From the NCBI GenBank assembly GCA_018398815.1, contig CM031616.1, forward strand, positions 68,838,143 through 68,902,142: a stretch of 64,000 nt of DNA, read 5' to 3'. The DNA is from Conus ventricosus. Lineage: Eukaryota; Mollusca; Gastropoda; Neogastropoda; Conidae. The first letter of the stretch is position 1. The number at the start of each line of letters is the position of its first letter. A model generated the notes under the pieces. It searched no databases. It was given only the letters and a program-made list of their open reading frames with translations, and was not told the origin of the DNA. The translations under genes and the position numbers were made by a program. Below, in pieces: positions 36,370-48,165 of the stretch.

Positions 36370-36487
36370 GTTTGTGCGTCAAAGAAAGGGGTATGGAAAG
36401 GAACGTGTATAAATGATAACTTAGAACCACCAATCCATGCGTCAAAGAAAGTGGTATGGAAAGGAATGTGCATAAATGATAACTTCA
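36370..36487. repeat. Tandem duplicate, ~63-bp unit
   Basis: Two copies share gcgtcaaagaaag, ggtatggaaaggaa and ataaatgataactt, about 63 bases apart. Confidence 0.8.
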
Positions 36488-36666
36488 AGCATGGCATATA
36501 TATATATTTTTTTTAAAGGAGAAAAAGCTAGTGAAAGAAGGAAATGCTGCGTCCTGTCTTTTTAGTTTCAGTTTTGTACGGCTTCAAATTTAGAGCTGAA
36601 TTTTTCAATGATTCAGGGAATGTCGCAGCCCACCCAGACAACTTGAAAGTCATTCAATAGTTCCAG

Positions 36667-36978
36667 TTGTTGTTGTTGTTCCCTGGCTTAAAGACTCCAG
36701 GGATCATCCAAATAGCTGAAGTACTTGAACACTATGGTACAAATGCATCAGCTGGGGAGGAGAACATTACGTGTGTGACCGTTTTTGATTACCCTCCAGG
36801 CTCCATCAGGGCAGCCACTTTCCAACTTTGGGGGATTCTGGAGACTGATAATGTTATGCTAGGAGCTTGTCACAACTAAAAATAATCCCCGCATAACTAT
36901 GCAGAGCATAACAACATTTTGATGTAGCCTTGGTGTTCTAACCTATGTCAATTAGCCTGACACAGCCTTAAGCCAAGG
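36667..36978 (+). mobile_element. ~310-bp dispersed repeat, copy A
   Basis: It begins with (TTG)n and ccctggcttaaagactccag and ends with ccttaagccaagg. The outer bases are weak inverted copies (CCTGGCTTAA / TTAAGCCAAGG). A second copy in the same orientation starts 779 bases further on. No protein or Pol III box is visible. It may be a MITE or SINE-like element. Confidence 0.7.
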
Positions 36979-37100
36979 CGGAAGAGTTCCCGTAATATTC
37001 AGGAATTTTACCCCTGATGGAGACAAGATGTTTAAATGAAAAACTGATCATTATTTTGAAAACTGAAACACTTAAGACATAATTTTTCTAGCAAACCTTT

Positions 37101-40100
37101 TCAAAAACACTGAAGAACAGATTTTGGCATAAAACATGGCCCACTTACACCCCTTCCATGCACGAGAGCCACAACGTCTTGATCCTTCAACAGAACTGAC
37201 TTGTACTGATACCAAGGATACGGTTTGAGCTGCTCGGCAAAGTTCTTCATGTCGTCGCCGATCGAGTCTTGACCCAGAGGTGCCACCACACTCAGCTCCA
37301 CCAGGTGCGACTGGGATATGGGCTCCAGGGAATTCTGGTCCGTCTTCCCTGGCTGCTGCATCTGTCCAACCAAGACGACAACATTGAGCTCGATCAGGAC
37401 ATAGGCGCACAGACCAACGGACCAGCAATCTTGAGTCCTGCCTATGTTGTTGTTGTTGTTGTACCCTGGCTATAAGACTCCAAGGATCATCTGAACAGCC
37501 AAAGTACTTGAACACTATGGTGCAGATGCATCAGCTGGGGATGAGAACATGACATGTGTGACGGTTTTTCATTACCCCCGCCACGTGGGCAGCCACACTC
37601 CGACTTCAAGGGATTTTGGAGACTGATAATGTTATGCTAGGAGCTTGTCACAACTGAAGACAATCCCTGCATAACTATGCCGAGCATAACATTAACAACA
37701 TTTTGATGTAGCCTTGGTGTTCGAGCCTATGTCAATTGGCCTGACACAGCCTTAAGCCAAGGTGGGAACATATGAAGCCCCTGGTCAAGAAAGCAGTTTT
37801 CTTTCCCACCTCCCCTATGGCTACAACACCAAAGAAAGGAAAACGCTGCTGATTGTTGAACTTACCCTGTAGATCTTCGACACCATGGCCTTCATGCGTC
37901 CTTTGTGGAAAACGTAGCCCCTGGCCACATACTCATGGTCCAGTCTGAAAAGAAAGGGAACAAAGGGTAGAGAGGAAGGGGAGGCCGGGGAGGTGACAGT
38001 CTTTACAGATCATGTCATGACAAGCCTGGGTAGACTCTTCCAGGCACTTGAACAAAGAGCACACTACCTCTCTCTCTCTGCACTTCATCACCAGGCTCTT
38101 TCACTCGATGACATATTTCAGCACTGAAGAGATGAGTGGGTGAATGGGCTGGTGAGTGGACGTGGGCAACAGAAATCAGATGGAGGCTTTTGTGCTAATT
38201 TCACTGTGTGTACGACCCCTCCTCGTCCCCCCCTCCCCCCCCACACACAGGATCCAAAGTCATTTCGTTCATCTTTGTGCCGACTTTTGTGTCACTGGTT
38301 GATGCTGCATCTTCCATTTCCAACTTTCCAATAATATAATGAAAAAGGTTCTTTTATTATGCCTGAGTAAGAATTCAGCTGAAAGCCCACATCAAGGATT
38401 TTTTTTTCTTATACAGAACAATGCTAGTAAGGTAAGCTTACAGCCCAGCCGACCGCAAAGGGCCGTATCACGGTTGTCACTGTGTTGAAGTCAACTCTCA
38501 AATCATTCATTCACACAACCCTTTAAAATATATCTCTATCATTTATCTGTATTAACACTTCCAACAGCAGACTGTAAATGAAATTATCCAAAGAGAAACA
38601 TTTGTCTGTATAGCCACTGAGTGTCAATAACAACAGACTGTAAATGAAATCATCCAAAGAGAAACATTTGTGTGTATAGGCACCGAGTGTCATTTCAATG
38701 TACTGCAACCACATACAGACCCAAAATTTGGTTCCAGAATTGGTTCCACCAGAAAGCTGCAACTCACTTGAAGCCCAGTTCATTCAGGAATTCCCGCACA
38801 TTGTTGGAGCAGGCAACGTCATAGCAGGCTCGCACTAACGTGTGACGATTCTTGTCCCCAACCTCTGCTTGGCCCAGATACCGAATGTAGCTGAAACAGA
38901 AATATTAGTTGACTTTCACATCATATCAGAAAGTAAAACAGTTGGGGAATACATGGGGCAGGGAGATTCAGAAACTTTTAAGTATGGAAGCAGGTTGCAT
39001 TCTTTTTTTTTTTTTTAAAAGAAGAAAAAAAACAGGAAACAGAACACACAAATTGCATGTAATTTTAACAAATCATTCTTGCACACAAACCATACATAAA
39101 AAGACAACCTTGAATATAAACTGTATGTGAAATAAATCAGTTAAAACATTCACTCTTGTGGCTCTCTGAAATCAAACTCCATTCTCACACATGATGCAAT
39201 TGACTTATCTCAGACTTCTTTAAAACATTCTTTCACAAACTTAGGACATAAAGTTCTTGGGCGAAAAAAAATTAACGCCACCCACTTTCTTAGATTTGTA
39301 ACTGTTCTATTTAAGTAACACTTAGCTTACTCACTGGTGAAATAACTTACATGTATCTAACATCTTAAAGTTCTATTTTTTCATTCCACTTTGAATCAAT
39401 TTTCTTTTCTTTCTTGAAAAAAAAAATCCTTTAAGCATCCACTTGTCTTATAAGATTGTTGTTGTTACTGCCATACAACATGATTCTAGAAAAAAAGGAA
39501 AAAAGTTCCTATGAGCATCAACTTTTTTAAATTTAAAGTTTGTTGTTGTTATTATCTTTCAACATGTCATCTCATCAGATCTAATGGTTACCTCAAGCAG
39601 CAAATGTTAATAGCATTTGAAACCTAGTTCTTTGACAGTTATTTGAAAATGAAATATACTGCCTCTTTGTTACACACACACACACACATATACACACACC
39701 ACTCTCTTTCTCTAAAAGTGACCCATGCATGCTTACACAAATACAGTGCAGATCTCTCTCTGAACACACAGAACCTTATTGAGTTTGACTGATGGAGTTG
39801 AGGTATGAACTTCAGAAACAAACTGTTTTGATCTTACTTTGACATAATTTCTAAAGACCCACGCATCATTCAACAGGCGACCTTGCCATTAATCCAATCC
39901 ATGCTCTAGTAAATCCATGACAATGAGGCAGACACAGACGCATGATATGCAGATATTCCAGTTTATCTGTGCAATTAACCCCACCCATGTTTTTGTACAT
40001 GAAATGACAGTGACTCAGTGACACAGACACAGACATCGTGGATATCCCAATTAATCTGATAACATACCAGGGTGCATCCCGGTCATCTAAAGCTTCCCGA

Positions 40101-42525
40101 ACTCTGAACAGGATGTACTGACTCTGCTGTGTGGACAAATTGTTTTCTGTAAACATAACAAACAGAAAACAATAACTCATTATTATTTCTAAGTACCTGA
40201 AAGATATGTTCAAGTATTTGTAAATAAAAATTGACTATCGCTATGTTCTCAAAATGATAAATCCAATCAGTGAATCATGCAAAGAGCAATAAGTTTACAC
40301 ACAAAAATAGTGAGACTGGGAGCTGGGCCAGAGAGCTGAAGTAAAACAACTTTGGAAATATTGAAACTTATACTACAATCAGTACAAACCAACAATGTAA
40401 GAAAAATAAGTAGATTTGGAAATATTGAAACTTATACAATCAGTACAAACCAACAATGTAAGAAAAATAAGTAGATTTGGAAATATTGCAACTTGTTATA
40501 CTTCAATCAGTACAAACCAACAATGTAAGAAAAATAAGTAGAAAGTCAGAAACAGCCATTCACCTCTAAACAGTAAACCCTTTCTTACATCAACCTTTTG
40601 ACATACAAAAAAATGCAAAACTGATAGACGATAGATTCATAAAATTAATAACTAATTGAAAATATATTAAAGGAGTACTTTGTCTTTCATGAGTTTAAGA
40701 CTGTTTCAGTCAAGTGAATGTCAACGTAAACTTCACATGTCCATGATTGTTTATAACTTAATACAAGTTATAATCCACTTACTGGCTATTATATGTGAAC
40801 CTCTGTGACGTTGGATAACTGGAGAAATGCTAACTAATAACCAAATGCATTGGTCTATCAAATTAATCACATAATACGTCAGTTGCGTTTGATGTATGAA
40901 TGATACATTTCAGTTTGTGAAATATCAAACATACACCTTCTTCTTCCTAAAATACTGGTTCACTCAAAAACGAGTAGGTCACCAGCGCGCATGTTAAAAA
41001 GTAAAATAAAATAACATAAAATATTGCGACTCAGACCGTTGGCCCCTGGAGCAAACTTGGCAACAAGGGGTCGCACTCGATATTCAAGAAGTTAAAAGCA
41101 ATGGCCAAATTCAGGCCCAGGTAACAGTAAAATATCTGGGGAAGTTAAAATAGAAAATCGTCAATATGCAGATCTCAAAACTGTCGTATCAATTTGTTTT
41201 TTTAAATGAGACTGCATTTGTGGCAATCTTGATGGCACCCGGCAGTGAGTTCCACAGCTGTACAGCACCTGGCAGTGAGTTCCACAGGCGTATTACTATA
41301 CTGGCATATATATCAATGACTTACCGGAGCAACTCAACTCACTGACCCGCCTGTTTGCAGATGACACTGCTGCCTACCGCCTCTCTGCTACAGACCTTGA
41401 TCAACAGCAGCTGCAACAAGACCTCCAACATTTGGAAAGCTGGGAGCGAAGCTGGGACATGGCCTTCCATCCGGGGAAGTGCTCAGTCTTACCTGTCACC
41501 CACAAAAGAACTGCTGCTGAGTTCGACTACCATCTGCACGAGAAAAATTGGTAAACGCCACCGCTGCCAAATATCTTGGGGTCACCATCTGTAAAGATTT
41601 GAACTGGGACCAGCACATCAACTCTATCTGTGCCAAAGCCAATAAGACCCTCGGCTTTCTCAGGCGAAACATTAAGATCAGTTCCACCCAGATTAAAGAA
41701 ACCGCTTACAAGACTATGGTCCGACCTATTCTGGAATACGCTTGCACTGTGTGGGATCCGTACACGCAGCGAAACATCGAGAAGATTGAGGCCGTACAAC
41801 GGAGGGCCGCTCGGTTTGTTGTGAACAGGTATCACAACACGTCAAGTGTCACCGCAATGATAAACAGGCTGGAGTGGCCCTCCCTTCAGAACCGCAGGAA
41901 AGAGGCAAGGCTGGCGATGCTTCGCAAGATCTTGTGTGGCCAGGCTGTCGTCCCCATATGTAAGAACAAGTTGACACCAGCTCCTGCCAGGCAGAGAAGA
42001 GGACACACACAGCAGCTCAGCCTCATACAGTGCAGGACACAATACCGACAACATGCGTTTCTCCCAAGGACCATCCGGGATTGGAACGACCTGTCAGAGA
42101 CGATGATGGATGGAACCCCAGGCACCTTTGGGTCAGGGGTTCCACACAACTAAACCTGAAATGACAAATTTTAGTTAGATAGTATAAGTAGGATTAGGTT
42201 GACACCCCATCCCACTCCTTCCTTAGCACCTTTTTATTTTTTTTATTTTTTATTTTTATTTTTTGGGCCGGGTTCACTCTCAGAGAGAATTTGGATCAGC
42301 TAGTCTGGAGCCTGTCTCCGGATGAAGAGCGAAAAGTAGTAGCCTGCTGATAAAACCCACATAGAGTAGCCTAACCTGTATAGATCTCCCTGTCATTTAT
42401 ATGCATCAGTTGCCCTTGTTTTTCTCACTATCTCAGGTCTTTATCTTTTCTATCTTGGCCTTTCTGACTCAGCACAACCTCCATAGTACGGCATAATAAT
42501 CAGCTTGTTGATTGGGGCCGTCAAT

Positions 42526-42563
<38 letters not shown>

Positions 42564-42966
42564 TTTCGATTCATTTTTCAACAACGCGGGGTTTTCGTTG
42601 TTTTTGTTGTGGTTTTTTTTTTCCTCCAAAAATCGTGCCTAAAATTGGGACATTGGAACAGTTGCGAAGATTCATGCACAATTCTGCAACAACAACAAAA
42701 AAGTGCTTAAAGTAAAACGAACTCCCCCAAAGTGATGGGTAAACACCAAGCTCGATCACGATCATTCCAGAATACTTACTCAGTTGATACACTGCTTCAT
42801 AGTCGTTAAATGAGTTTGGAGTCGAATCCGCGTTATCGCACAGACCACGCAATCTGTGTAGCAAAATTTCACAGTGGTTATCCAAAATGCTACCCTGTAG
42901 CAGATATTCTTGAAAAGGCGCAGTGTTGCGAAAAGCTGTTGTAAATGACGTTCCTGCACTTTCCAT
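37101..42966 (-). CDS. MED18: Mediator complex subunit 18, multi-exon
   Basis: MED18 belongs to the Mediator head module, where with MED20 it links activators to RNA polymerase II. Exons on the minus strand with GT/AG borders: 42966-42780 (EYLLQGSILDNHCEILLHRL), 40146-40068 (LFRVREALDDRDAPW-like), 38890-38768 (YIRYLGQAEVGDKNRHTLVR), 37944-37866 (HEYVARGYVFHKGRMK) and from 37361 (SHLVELSVVAPLGQDS, DDMKNFAEQLKP). These match the vertebrate protein in order and spacing, and phases agree at every junction. The first four exons total 468 nt (156 codons). With exon 5 to QLKP the protein is about 203 residues, against about 208 in human. After QLKP the frame runs 39 unlike residues to a stop at 37101. 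A gtaagt at about 37150 or a GT directly after AAACC could instead lead to another short exon. The split Trp codon of relatives becomes Cys here. Confidence 0.93.
37446..37762 (+). mobile_element. ~310-bp dispersed repeat, copy B
   Basis: This is the partner of 36667-36978, sharing tgataatgttatgctaggag and gatgtagccttggtgttc. It sits in MED18 intron 4, ~85 bases from the last recognised exon, so the two copies bracket that exon. Confidence 0.75.
38432..38515 (-). mobile_element. Old LINE 3' end copy in MED18 intron 3
   Basis: Contains cagcccagccgaccgcaaag, then ggccgtatcacggttgtcac and gttgaagtcaactctcaaat, a diverged copy of the family at 5731-6306. The tail is degraded and no target duplication is evident. 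Confidence 0.7.
38560..38700. repeat. Tandem duplicate, ~67-bp unit
   Basis: Two copies of acagactgtaaatgaaatta, tccaaagagaaacatttgt and gagtgtca, in MED18 intron 3. Confidence 0.8.
38891..40067 (-). other. MED18 intron 2
   Basis: AT-rich, bounded by gtatgtt (donor side 40067) and tttctgtttcag (acceptor side 38891). A small CA block lies at 39671-39700. No other gene is seen. Confidence 0.7.
40345..40545. repeat. Tandem triplicate, ~67-73-bp unit in MED18 intron 1
   Basis: Three copies of ttggaaatattgaaacttat, caatcagtacaaaccaacaa and tgtaagaaaaataagtaga. Confidence 0.9.
40985..41288 (-). mobile_element. LINE 3' end fragment (CR1/L2-like)
   Basis: On the minus strand the start encodes AVQLWNSLPGAIKIATNAVS and then a stop. 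LWNSLP near the end of ORF2 is characteristic of CR1/L2/Jockey-type LINEs. A ~27-base stretch at its upstream edge is duplicated (41240-41288). The 3' UTR runs to a TTATTTTA-rich end near 40985. Confidence 0.65.
41290..42562 (+). mobile_element. 5'-truncated CR1/L2-like LINE in MED18 intron 1
   Basis: It starts inside the reverse transcriptase (YINDLPEQLNSLTRLFADDT, where FADD is the catalytic palm motif, 41351-41368) and continues in the next frame from 41548 to 42153 through KYLGVTICKDLNWDQHIN, VRPILEYACTVWDPYTQRN and LSETMMDG. One frame change lies near 41548. The 3' UTR follows and ends in an eleven-fold ATG/GAT microsatellite (42528-42562), the kind of 3' tail used by CR1/L2 elements. 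It lies antisense to MED18. Confidence 0.85.
41548..42153 (+). pseudogene. LINE ORF2 C-terminal region
   Basis: About 200 codons cover the thumb and C-terminal domain downstream of the FADD motif. Recognisable blocks are NKTLGFLRRNIKISS, RPILEYACTVWDP and EAVQRRAARFVVNRY. Endonuclease and most of the reverse transcriptase are absent, so the copy cannot retrotranspose. Confidence 0.85.
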
Positions 42967-43216
42967 GCTTTGATTTGGTAACAAGTGCACTTCAGCCTGT
43001 AAGTGCTGTATCTCAATAACTAAATCGAGTGGCAAATGTTGAAATATTTCCAAAACTTCACACGTATTTTCACAACTGACTCTCAGTCTTCTTTGTACGG
43101 AAGTACGGACTCCACCATTTTGAGCGTAAGCCTTTTTTCGTGAAGAGCGCTTCCGTTCACGCACCAAAACCCACGGATGTTTCTATGTCTGTGACCAAAA
43201 CCCCCCTCTCTCTCTT

Positions 43217-43253
<37 letters not shown>

Positions 43254-43779
43254 AACATACACTTCTCTTCTTCTTCTTCTTCCAGGAATGTCCACCTGCC
43301 GAGTGTTCGGCAATTATTGACATGCTGGAGGGTCACTGAGCAGCTTGAGGAAAAAAAAAAAAGAAGAAGATTTACGTGGAGGATCTAGTCACCTTCGAAA
43401 TGAAGGAGGCCAGAATGGGGATTGGACGACTTCTGCGGCGGTCTTTCCAGTCGGGGATGGTAGGGGAAGAAGGCAACTTGGGGTGTCTGTGCGGGGAAAG
43501 CGCTGGAATTGTTGTTGTGGCTTTTTTGTAGTGTAGAGATGGGACTGGTTTCATTGCCTGACCTGCGGTTAATGTGTCCCCTAAATTTTTTCACTTTTGG
43601 GTCTTAGGGCTGTAAAATTAATTCTTCATTGCAACCATCATAGTCAAAAAACAATTCTCTAAATTTTTGAATCATTTTTCTAAAAAATTTCTTGAAGAAA
43701 TTTTTATCGGTGAAAATTTAATGGTAGTAGGTATTTCTTCAGTGGTTAGCAACTCTATAAAAAAAATGAAAATTTACGT
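42563..43779. other. MED18 5' region and flanking sequence
   Basis: Exon 1 of MED18 occupies 42780-42966. The sequence upstream on the minus strand (42967-43170) stays open to another Met at 43167, but similarity supports the start at 42966. CT and CA repeats lie at 43206-43255 and CTT at 43263-43283. No other gene is recognised. Confidence 0.55.
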
Positions 43780-46700
43780 TGTTATGTTACGTGCTTTCAA
43801 AAAAATCTTTCCTTCGATTTTCTAGTACTCGAAGTTTTGCAACAGAAAAGAAGTTAAATGTCAATATCATCTTTAGCATTAAAAATCTTATATACTTAAA
43901 TTGGGTCACCTTGCCCTTCTTCCCTCAGCGAGGCAGATTAAAATATTTAATCTTTCATTATTGATAATTTTTTGAAATGTTCACAATTTGTAGCTCGTCT
44001 TTAAACCCTTTTCTAACTTATGATTGACGCTTTAAAAAGGGCTCCAAATCAATTAGCGTACTCCAAATGTGGGCCCGCAAAAGCTTTGTTAAATTTTAAA
44101 AAGTACTTTTTTAAAAAAGTAAAACTCCTTTTTTGTTACCTAATCTGGTTAGCTTTTTTTACCACTCTTGTAAGTGAGGGGGCAAATGACATGCATGAAA
44201 AGGGAACACCCGTCTTTTTTTTCAGTAAGAGCCCTACTTGGTGATTAAAATCTTCTCCCCCTTTTTTTTTTCTTATTTTTTTTATTTTTCCGGTGCAATA
44301 CACCCCCTTTGGGCTGTTGAAATCAGATTCACGCCGGACCACTTTGCAGTTTTTAGATTCATTTTTAAAACAAGTATTTGATGTACAATTGTAAATTTAG
44401 TATCATTGCGAATATTTTACATGGGTGAAAGGTTATTGGTAGATCTTTATAAAAAAAAGTGAAAAAAACCGGTCCCCGTATACTTCCTTGAGGAATACCA
44501 CTAAGTACATTACATTTCTTTGATTTGGCTGCCCTACTCTGCTTGTTGAGTTCTATCAATCAGAAAGTTTTTGATCCATTTTAATAAGGTGCCACCAATT
44601 TCCGTGTGCTGTAGCTTTATAAGGAGTCTCTTATGCGGAACCGAACGGTATCAAAAGCTTTTTAAAACCCATGTATATGATATCAATTCCTTGTCTGCTA
44701 TCTAGCATTGTTGTTATACCTCCATAACTCTAACAGCTGTGTGACACATGATCTTTTTTTTTTCGAAAACCATGCTGACTTTGAATATAAATTTTTTCTG
44801 TAAATAGGAGACCTTTGGGTCTCTGACAATACTTTCTAAAACCTTGCATAAGATACAAGTAAGACTTACAGGTCTGTAGTTGCTCGGTTCACATTTTGTA
44901 CCTTTCTTAAAAATCGCTGTCACCTCTGCCTTTTTTCCCAGTCTTCAGGTAATACACCAGTTTCAAGTGTCTTATTAAAAAATGAACACAGTGGAACAGA
45001 TAGTTCCTCACACAGCTCTTTAGTACCCTTGTGGCAATAAATCAGGACCCTGTGCCTTATTTGGGTTAAGTTGTTTTAATTTACTCCCCACAGCTTTGGG
45101 AGTGACTCGAATTTCTGTTAACATTACCCCATTTGAATAACATCCTTCTCTCAAGTCGGAATGTCGCATAAATTTTCTTGGGTAAATACACTTGAAAAAA
45201 AATGTATTTAACATTTGGCCTTATCCATGTCATCCACCGCAAATGTACCATCGGTCTCTTTAATGCACTTATACCTGTATCATTTCATTTGCTGTTGCAC
45301 ATACCTCCAAAACTTTTTTGGATTTATTTTACCTTCATTGGCGATCTGCTTCTCATAATCTCTTCTTATTCTTTTTAACAACTTTTTACATTTTTTTTCC
45401 TTTCCTTTATGTATTTTAGATAAGCATAACCTGATTTAGTGGTAAGGTATCTTTTGAATAGTTTATTTTTCTTTTTGATACATCTGAACGCTGTCTTATT
45501 CACCCATACAGATTGTACTTTTTTAGTTTCCCTAACTTTAACTTTAGGGATACATTTCCCCCATACCATTATGCAGTAATCTTTTTATGTTGTTCCAACT
45601 CTCTTAGCTATTCATTTCTGACATCACCGACCAATCATGATCATTTACAATCTTTCTAAACTTATAATAATCACCCTTGCTAAGTTTGTAAATATATTTA
45701 AACCCTGTTTTTTTACTTTTTTATTAGAAATGTGAAGCTGAAATGCCAAAACATCATGGTCCTTTTACCCACTGGGTCAAGATGCACAATGTCCGAAATA
45801 AGATTATCTTCGCTTACAAGTATCCAGTCATCCAATGTAGGGTTTGATAAAACTCTCCTCCTTGTCGGTTTGGCTTACCTTCTGATCAAAAAGGAATCTA
45901 GCACATTTTGTTTAATGCGTCATTTTTTTTCTCCTGTCCATTTTCCATCCCAAGGACGCCTGGAAAATTTAAAGTCGCCCATAATAACTCCTTAGTATAC
46001 TTCGATCCCATATCAGATTTAAGTATTTGAAATAATTTCTTATCATTTTCTTAAATGCTAGTGTTTGGGCTTCGGTAAATACATCCAATAAAAATTTTAC
46101 CATCTTGGCACTTTCGACTGGCACCACACACTTTCCTGAAATTCACACACATTTATTTCCTCACACTCTCGCGCATTCATTGACTTCTCGACATATTAAT
46201 GCTACACCTCTTTAACTGGTTTTTGTTTTCAAACATGTCATATTAGGGAGGCAAACTTGATTCATTCAAAACATTTGGGTGCTTCGGTTTTATTTCCGTT
46301 TAGTGCTATAACACTGGGCTTGATCTCTTCTATTTTTGTAAATAACTCATCTTTTTTATTCAGTAAACCCTCACATTAGAGTTTTAAAACTGTAACCCCC
46401 TTTTTCCCCTTTCCCTGAAAAAATCTTCCTTTTTTCTGTCTACTATTTATATATTTACATGGTTTTTTATTCTTCAGTCAGTTCTGTCTTGGTTTGGGGT
46501 CTGTGGCAGACTCTAGGCCTCACCTGTTCGTTGGTCGTTACCGCCCCCTTTGTCAGGAAACCCCAATCTTGCCGGTTTCTTATTGCTAGGTTTTGTTCGC
46601 CTGCCTCACTTCTTTTTTTTTCTCAACTCTGAGAGCCTGATTGATTTCTCTTTGTTTTTGGTGTAGTCGGGATTCACATAAATTCGGTCTTTGCTGATTG

Positions 46701-46900
46701 GGACGTTCTTGTTCAGTTCTGGGCTTTTCTAACGATCTCTCTCTTTTTTTTCTTCGTTTTGAGTGTAACTCTAACATCCTTGGTTTTTTCCCCTTCCTTC
46801 CCAGCCTGACAGGGTTTTGGTAACATCATCTGCCTCAACATCAAAAAGTTTGGCAAGCAGGGATTTGCAGCTTGGGGATCTTCCTTTTCTCTCTGAATTG
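43780..46900 (-). mobile_element. Decayed full-ORF LINE (CR1/L2-like)
   Basis: On the minus strand, in order: an ORF1-like end near 46780-46600; an ORF2 start with GLLNKKDELFTKIEEIKPSV (about 46375-46300); the endonuclease motifs IGCIYRSPN (about 46085) and MGDFKFS (about 45965); a linker VNKTAFRCIKKKNKLFKRYL (about 45500); reverse-transcriptase motifs LNPNKAQGPD (about 45050), FKKGTKCEPSNYRPVSLTCI (about 44905) and LSGIPQGSIRGPVFF (about 44505); and the C-terminal VYKIFNAKDDIDI (about 43880). The frame changes repeatedly and stops intervene. The catalytic FADD segment is degraded. Many breaks fall on T or A runs. The copy is inactive. Confidence 0.8.
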
Positions 46901-46951
46901 ACTGTTTTAGCGCTCTCCTTCAGGTTCACAATAAACCATTCTTTTTTCTCT

Positions 46952-47006
46952 TCTCCTCCTCCATCGGTGGGTTAAGCAACATTATCTTATCTTATCTCCA
47001 CCTCCA
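46952..47006 (+). mobile_element. Ultra-short (31-base) LINE tail insertion
   Basis: tcggtgggttaagcaacatt followed by TTATC repeats (46964-46994) matches the last bases of the LINE family at 5731-6306. It is flanked by tctcctcctcca (46952-46963) and tctccacctcca (46995-47006), a 12-base target duplication with one mismatch. Confidence 0.65.
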
Positions 47007-47920
47007 ACTTTTCTTCCAACATTTCACCTAGTTTTCCTGTCCACAACTCCTCCATCTTTTCCTCCAACTTTTCACCCATCAACCCTTTTCCAGACTTTCA
47101 AGCCGAGCACTTAAAGAGTGAACAGCGGGATGAGATCGAGTAGTTTATCCAGTCTGTTATCCTGTCTGGACTTTATTTGGCCTTGATCAGTAAGACACGG
47201 CTGACATACCCCTTGTTTGTTAGGCTGACGGGGATCGGATAACGCCCCGATGTGATGCGTTCAATCCGCTACACTTCTGATGTGCCCAATTTTGTACAAA
47301 GCATTCAATACAGTTTTCATCTTCATCACAGGCCACATCACAATAAATGCACTGCCTGCGGCTTTGCACTGGCGTTTTGTCGGTAATTCTTCTCGTCTTT
47401 ACTGCACTGTTTGGACCTGTTCAACAGAATTGAATCGATCCCCTCGAAGGTTTAGCATTTTGATCCCTTTTTTGTTTGGCAGGTCATGTACAAATTTCAG
47501 AAAGATACGAATCAAAAAATAAGAAGAAGAAATAATACTTACAAAAACGAGCAGTTTTATTATGTAGATACGTTAGTTAGTGACAATGAATGGAACTGAA
47601 AATTCAAAGTGAAACTGAAAGTTCGTCAGTGGGCGAGTTGTCAACACAGATGTCTGCTTGTGGGTGGCAGGGGCTTCACTGAAAACGTTCACAGGCATAA
47701 CAGTTTTCAATTAAATGGAGATACTCGAAAGATCACACACATTTAGGCCTGCTCCCATTCCCAGAATTCTGCAACGATGTAGAAGAGAGCATTAATTTTT
47801 CTAGCAGGGAGATTTTAAAAGAGGATCCGCAAGGTCCAGCCTTCGGTTGAACCTCTGAGACTCGCACTCCTGTCCTCGGGCTTCATACCCGGGAGGAGAG
47901 GGAGAGGGGGGGGGGGGGGG
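47007..47920. other. Non-coding stretch
   Basis: No gene recognised. A G-run of 13 lies at 47908-47920. Confidence 0.4.
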
Positions 47921-48016
47921 CGACCAGTTAGGGTGTTCAACCCGAGCTGGCCAAAATTGGATCGTGTGACCAGTTAGGGTGTTCAACCCGAGCTGGCCAA
48001 AATTGGATCGTGTGGG
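47921..48016. repeat. Exact 47-bp tandem duplicate
   Basis: accagttagggtgttcaacc, cgagctggccaaaattggat and cgtgtg occur twice in a row with no mismatch seen, at the edge of the LINE fragment that follows. Confidence 0.9.
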
Positions 48017-48019
48017 TCC

Positions 48020-48165
48020 ATATCAAGTGGCCCATAAAAGAGCAAATAGACTAGCAGGGATGATTGAAGGCAATATTCAGTGCAAAGATAGTGAAGTAAT
48101 GGTGCCATTATTTAAAACACTAGTCAGACCGGTTATTGAATATGACAATGCTGTATGGACAACAA
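48020..48165 (+). mobile_element. LINE ORF2 fragment
   Basis: Encodes AHKRANRLAGMIEGNIQCKD and FKTLVRPVIEYDNAVW, corresponding to the post-RT region of CR1/Jockey-like LINEs. Only about 45 codons remain, immediately before the next LINE begins. Confidence 0.65.
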
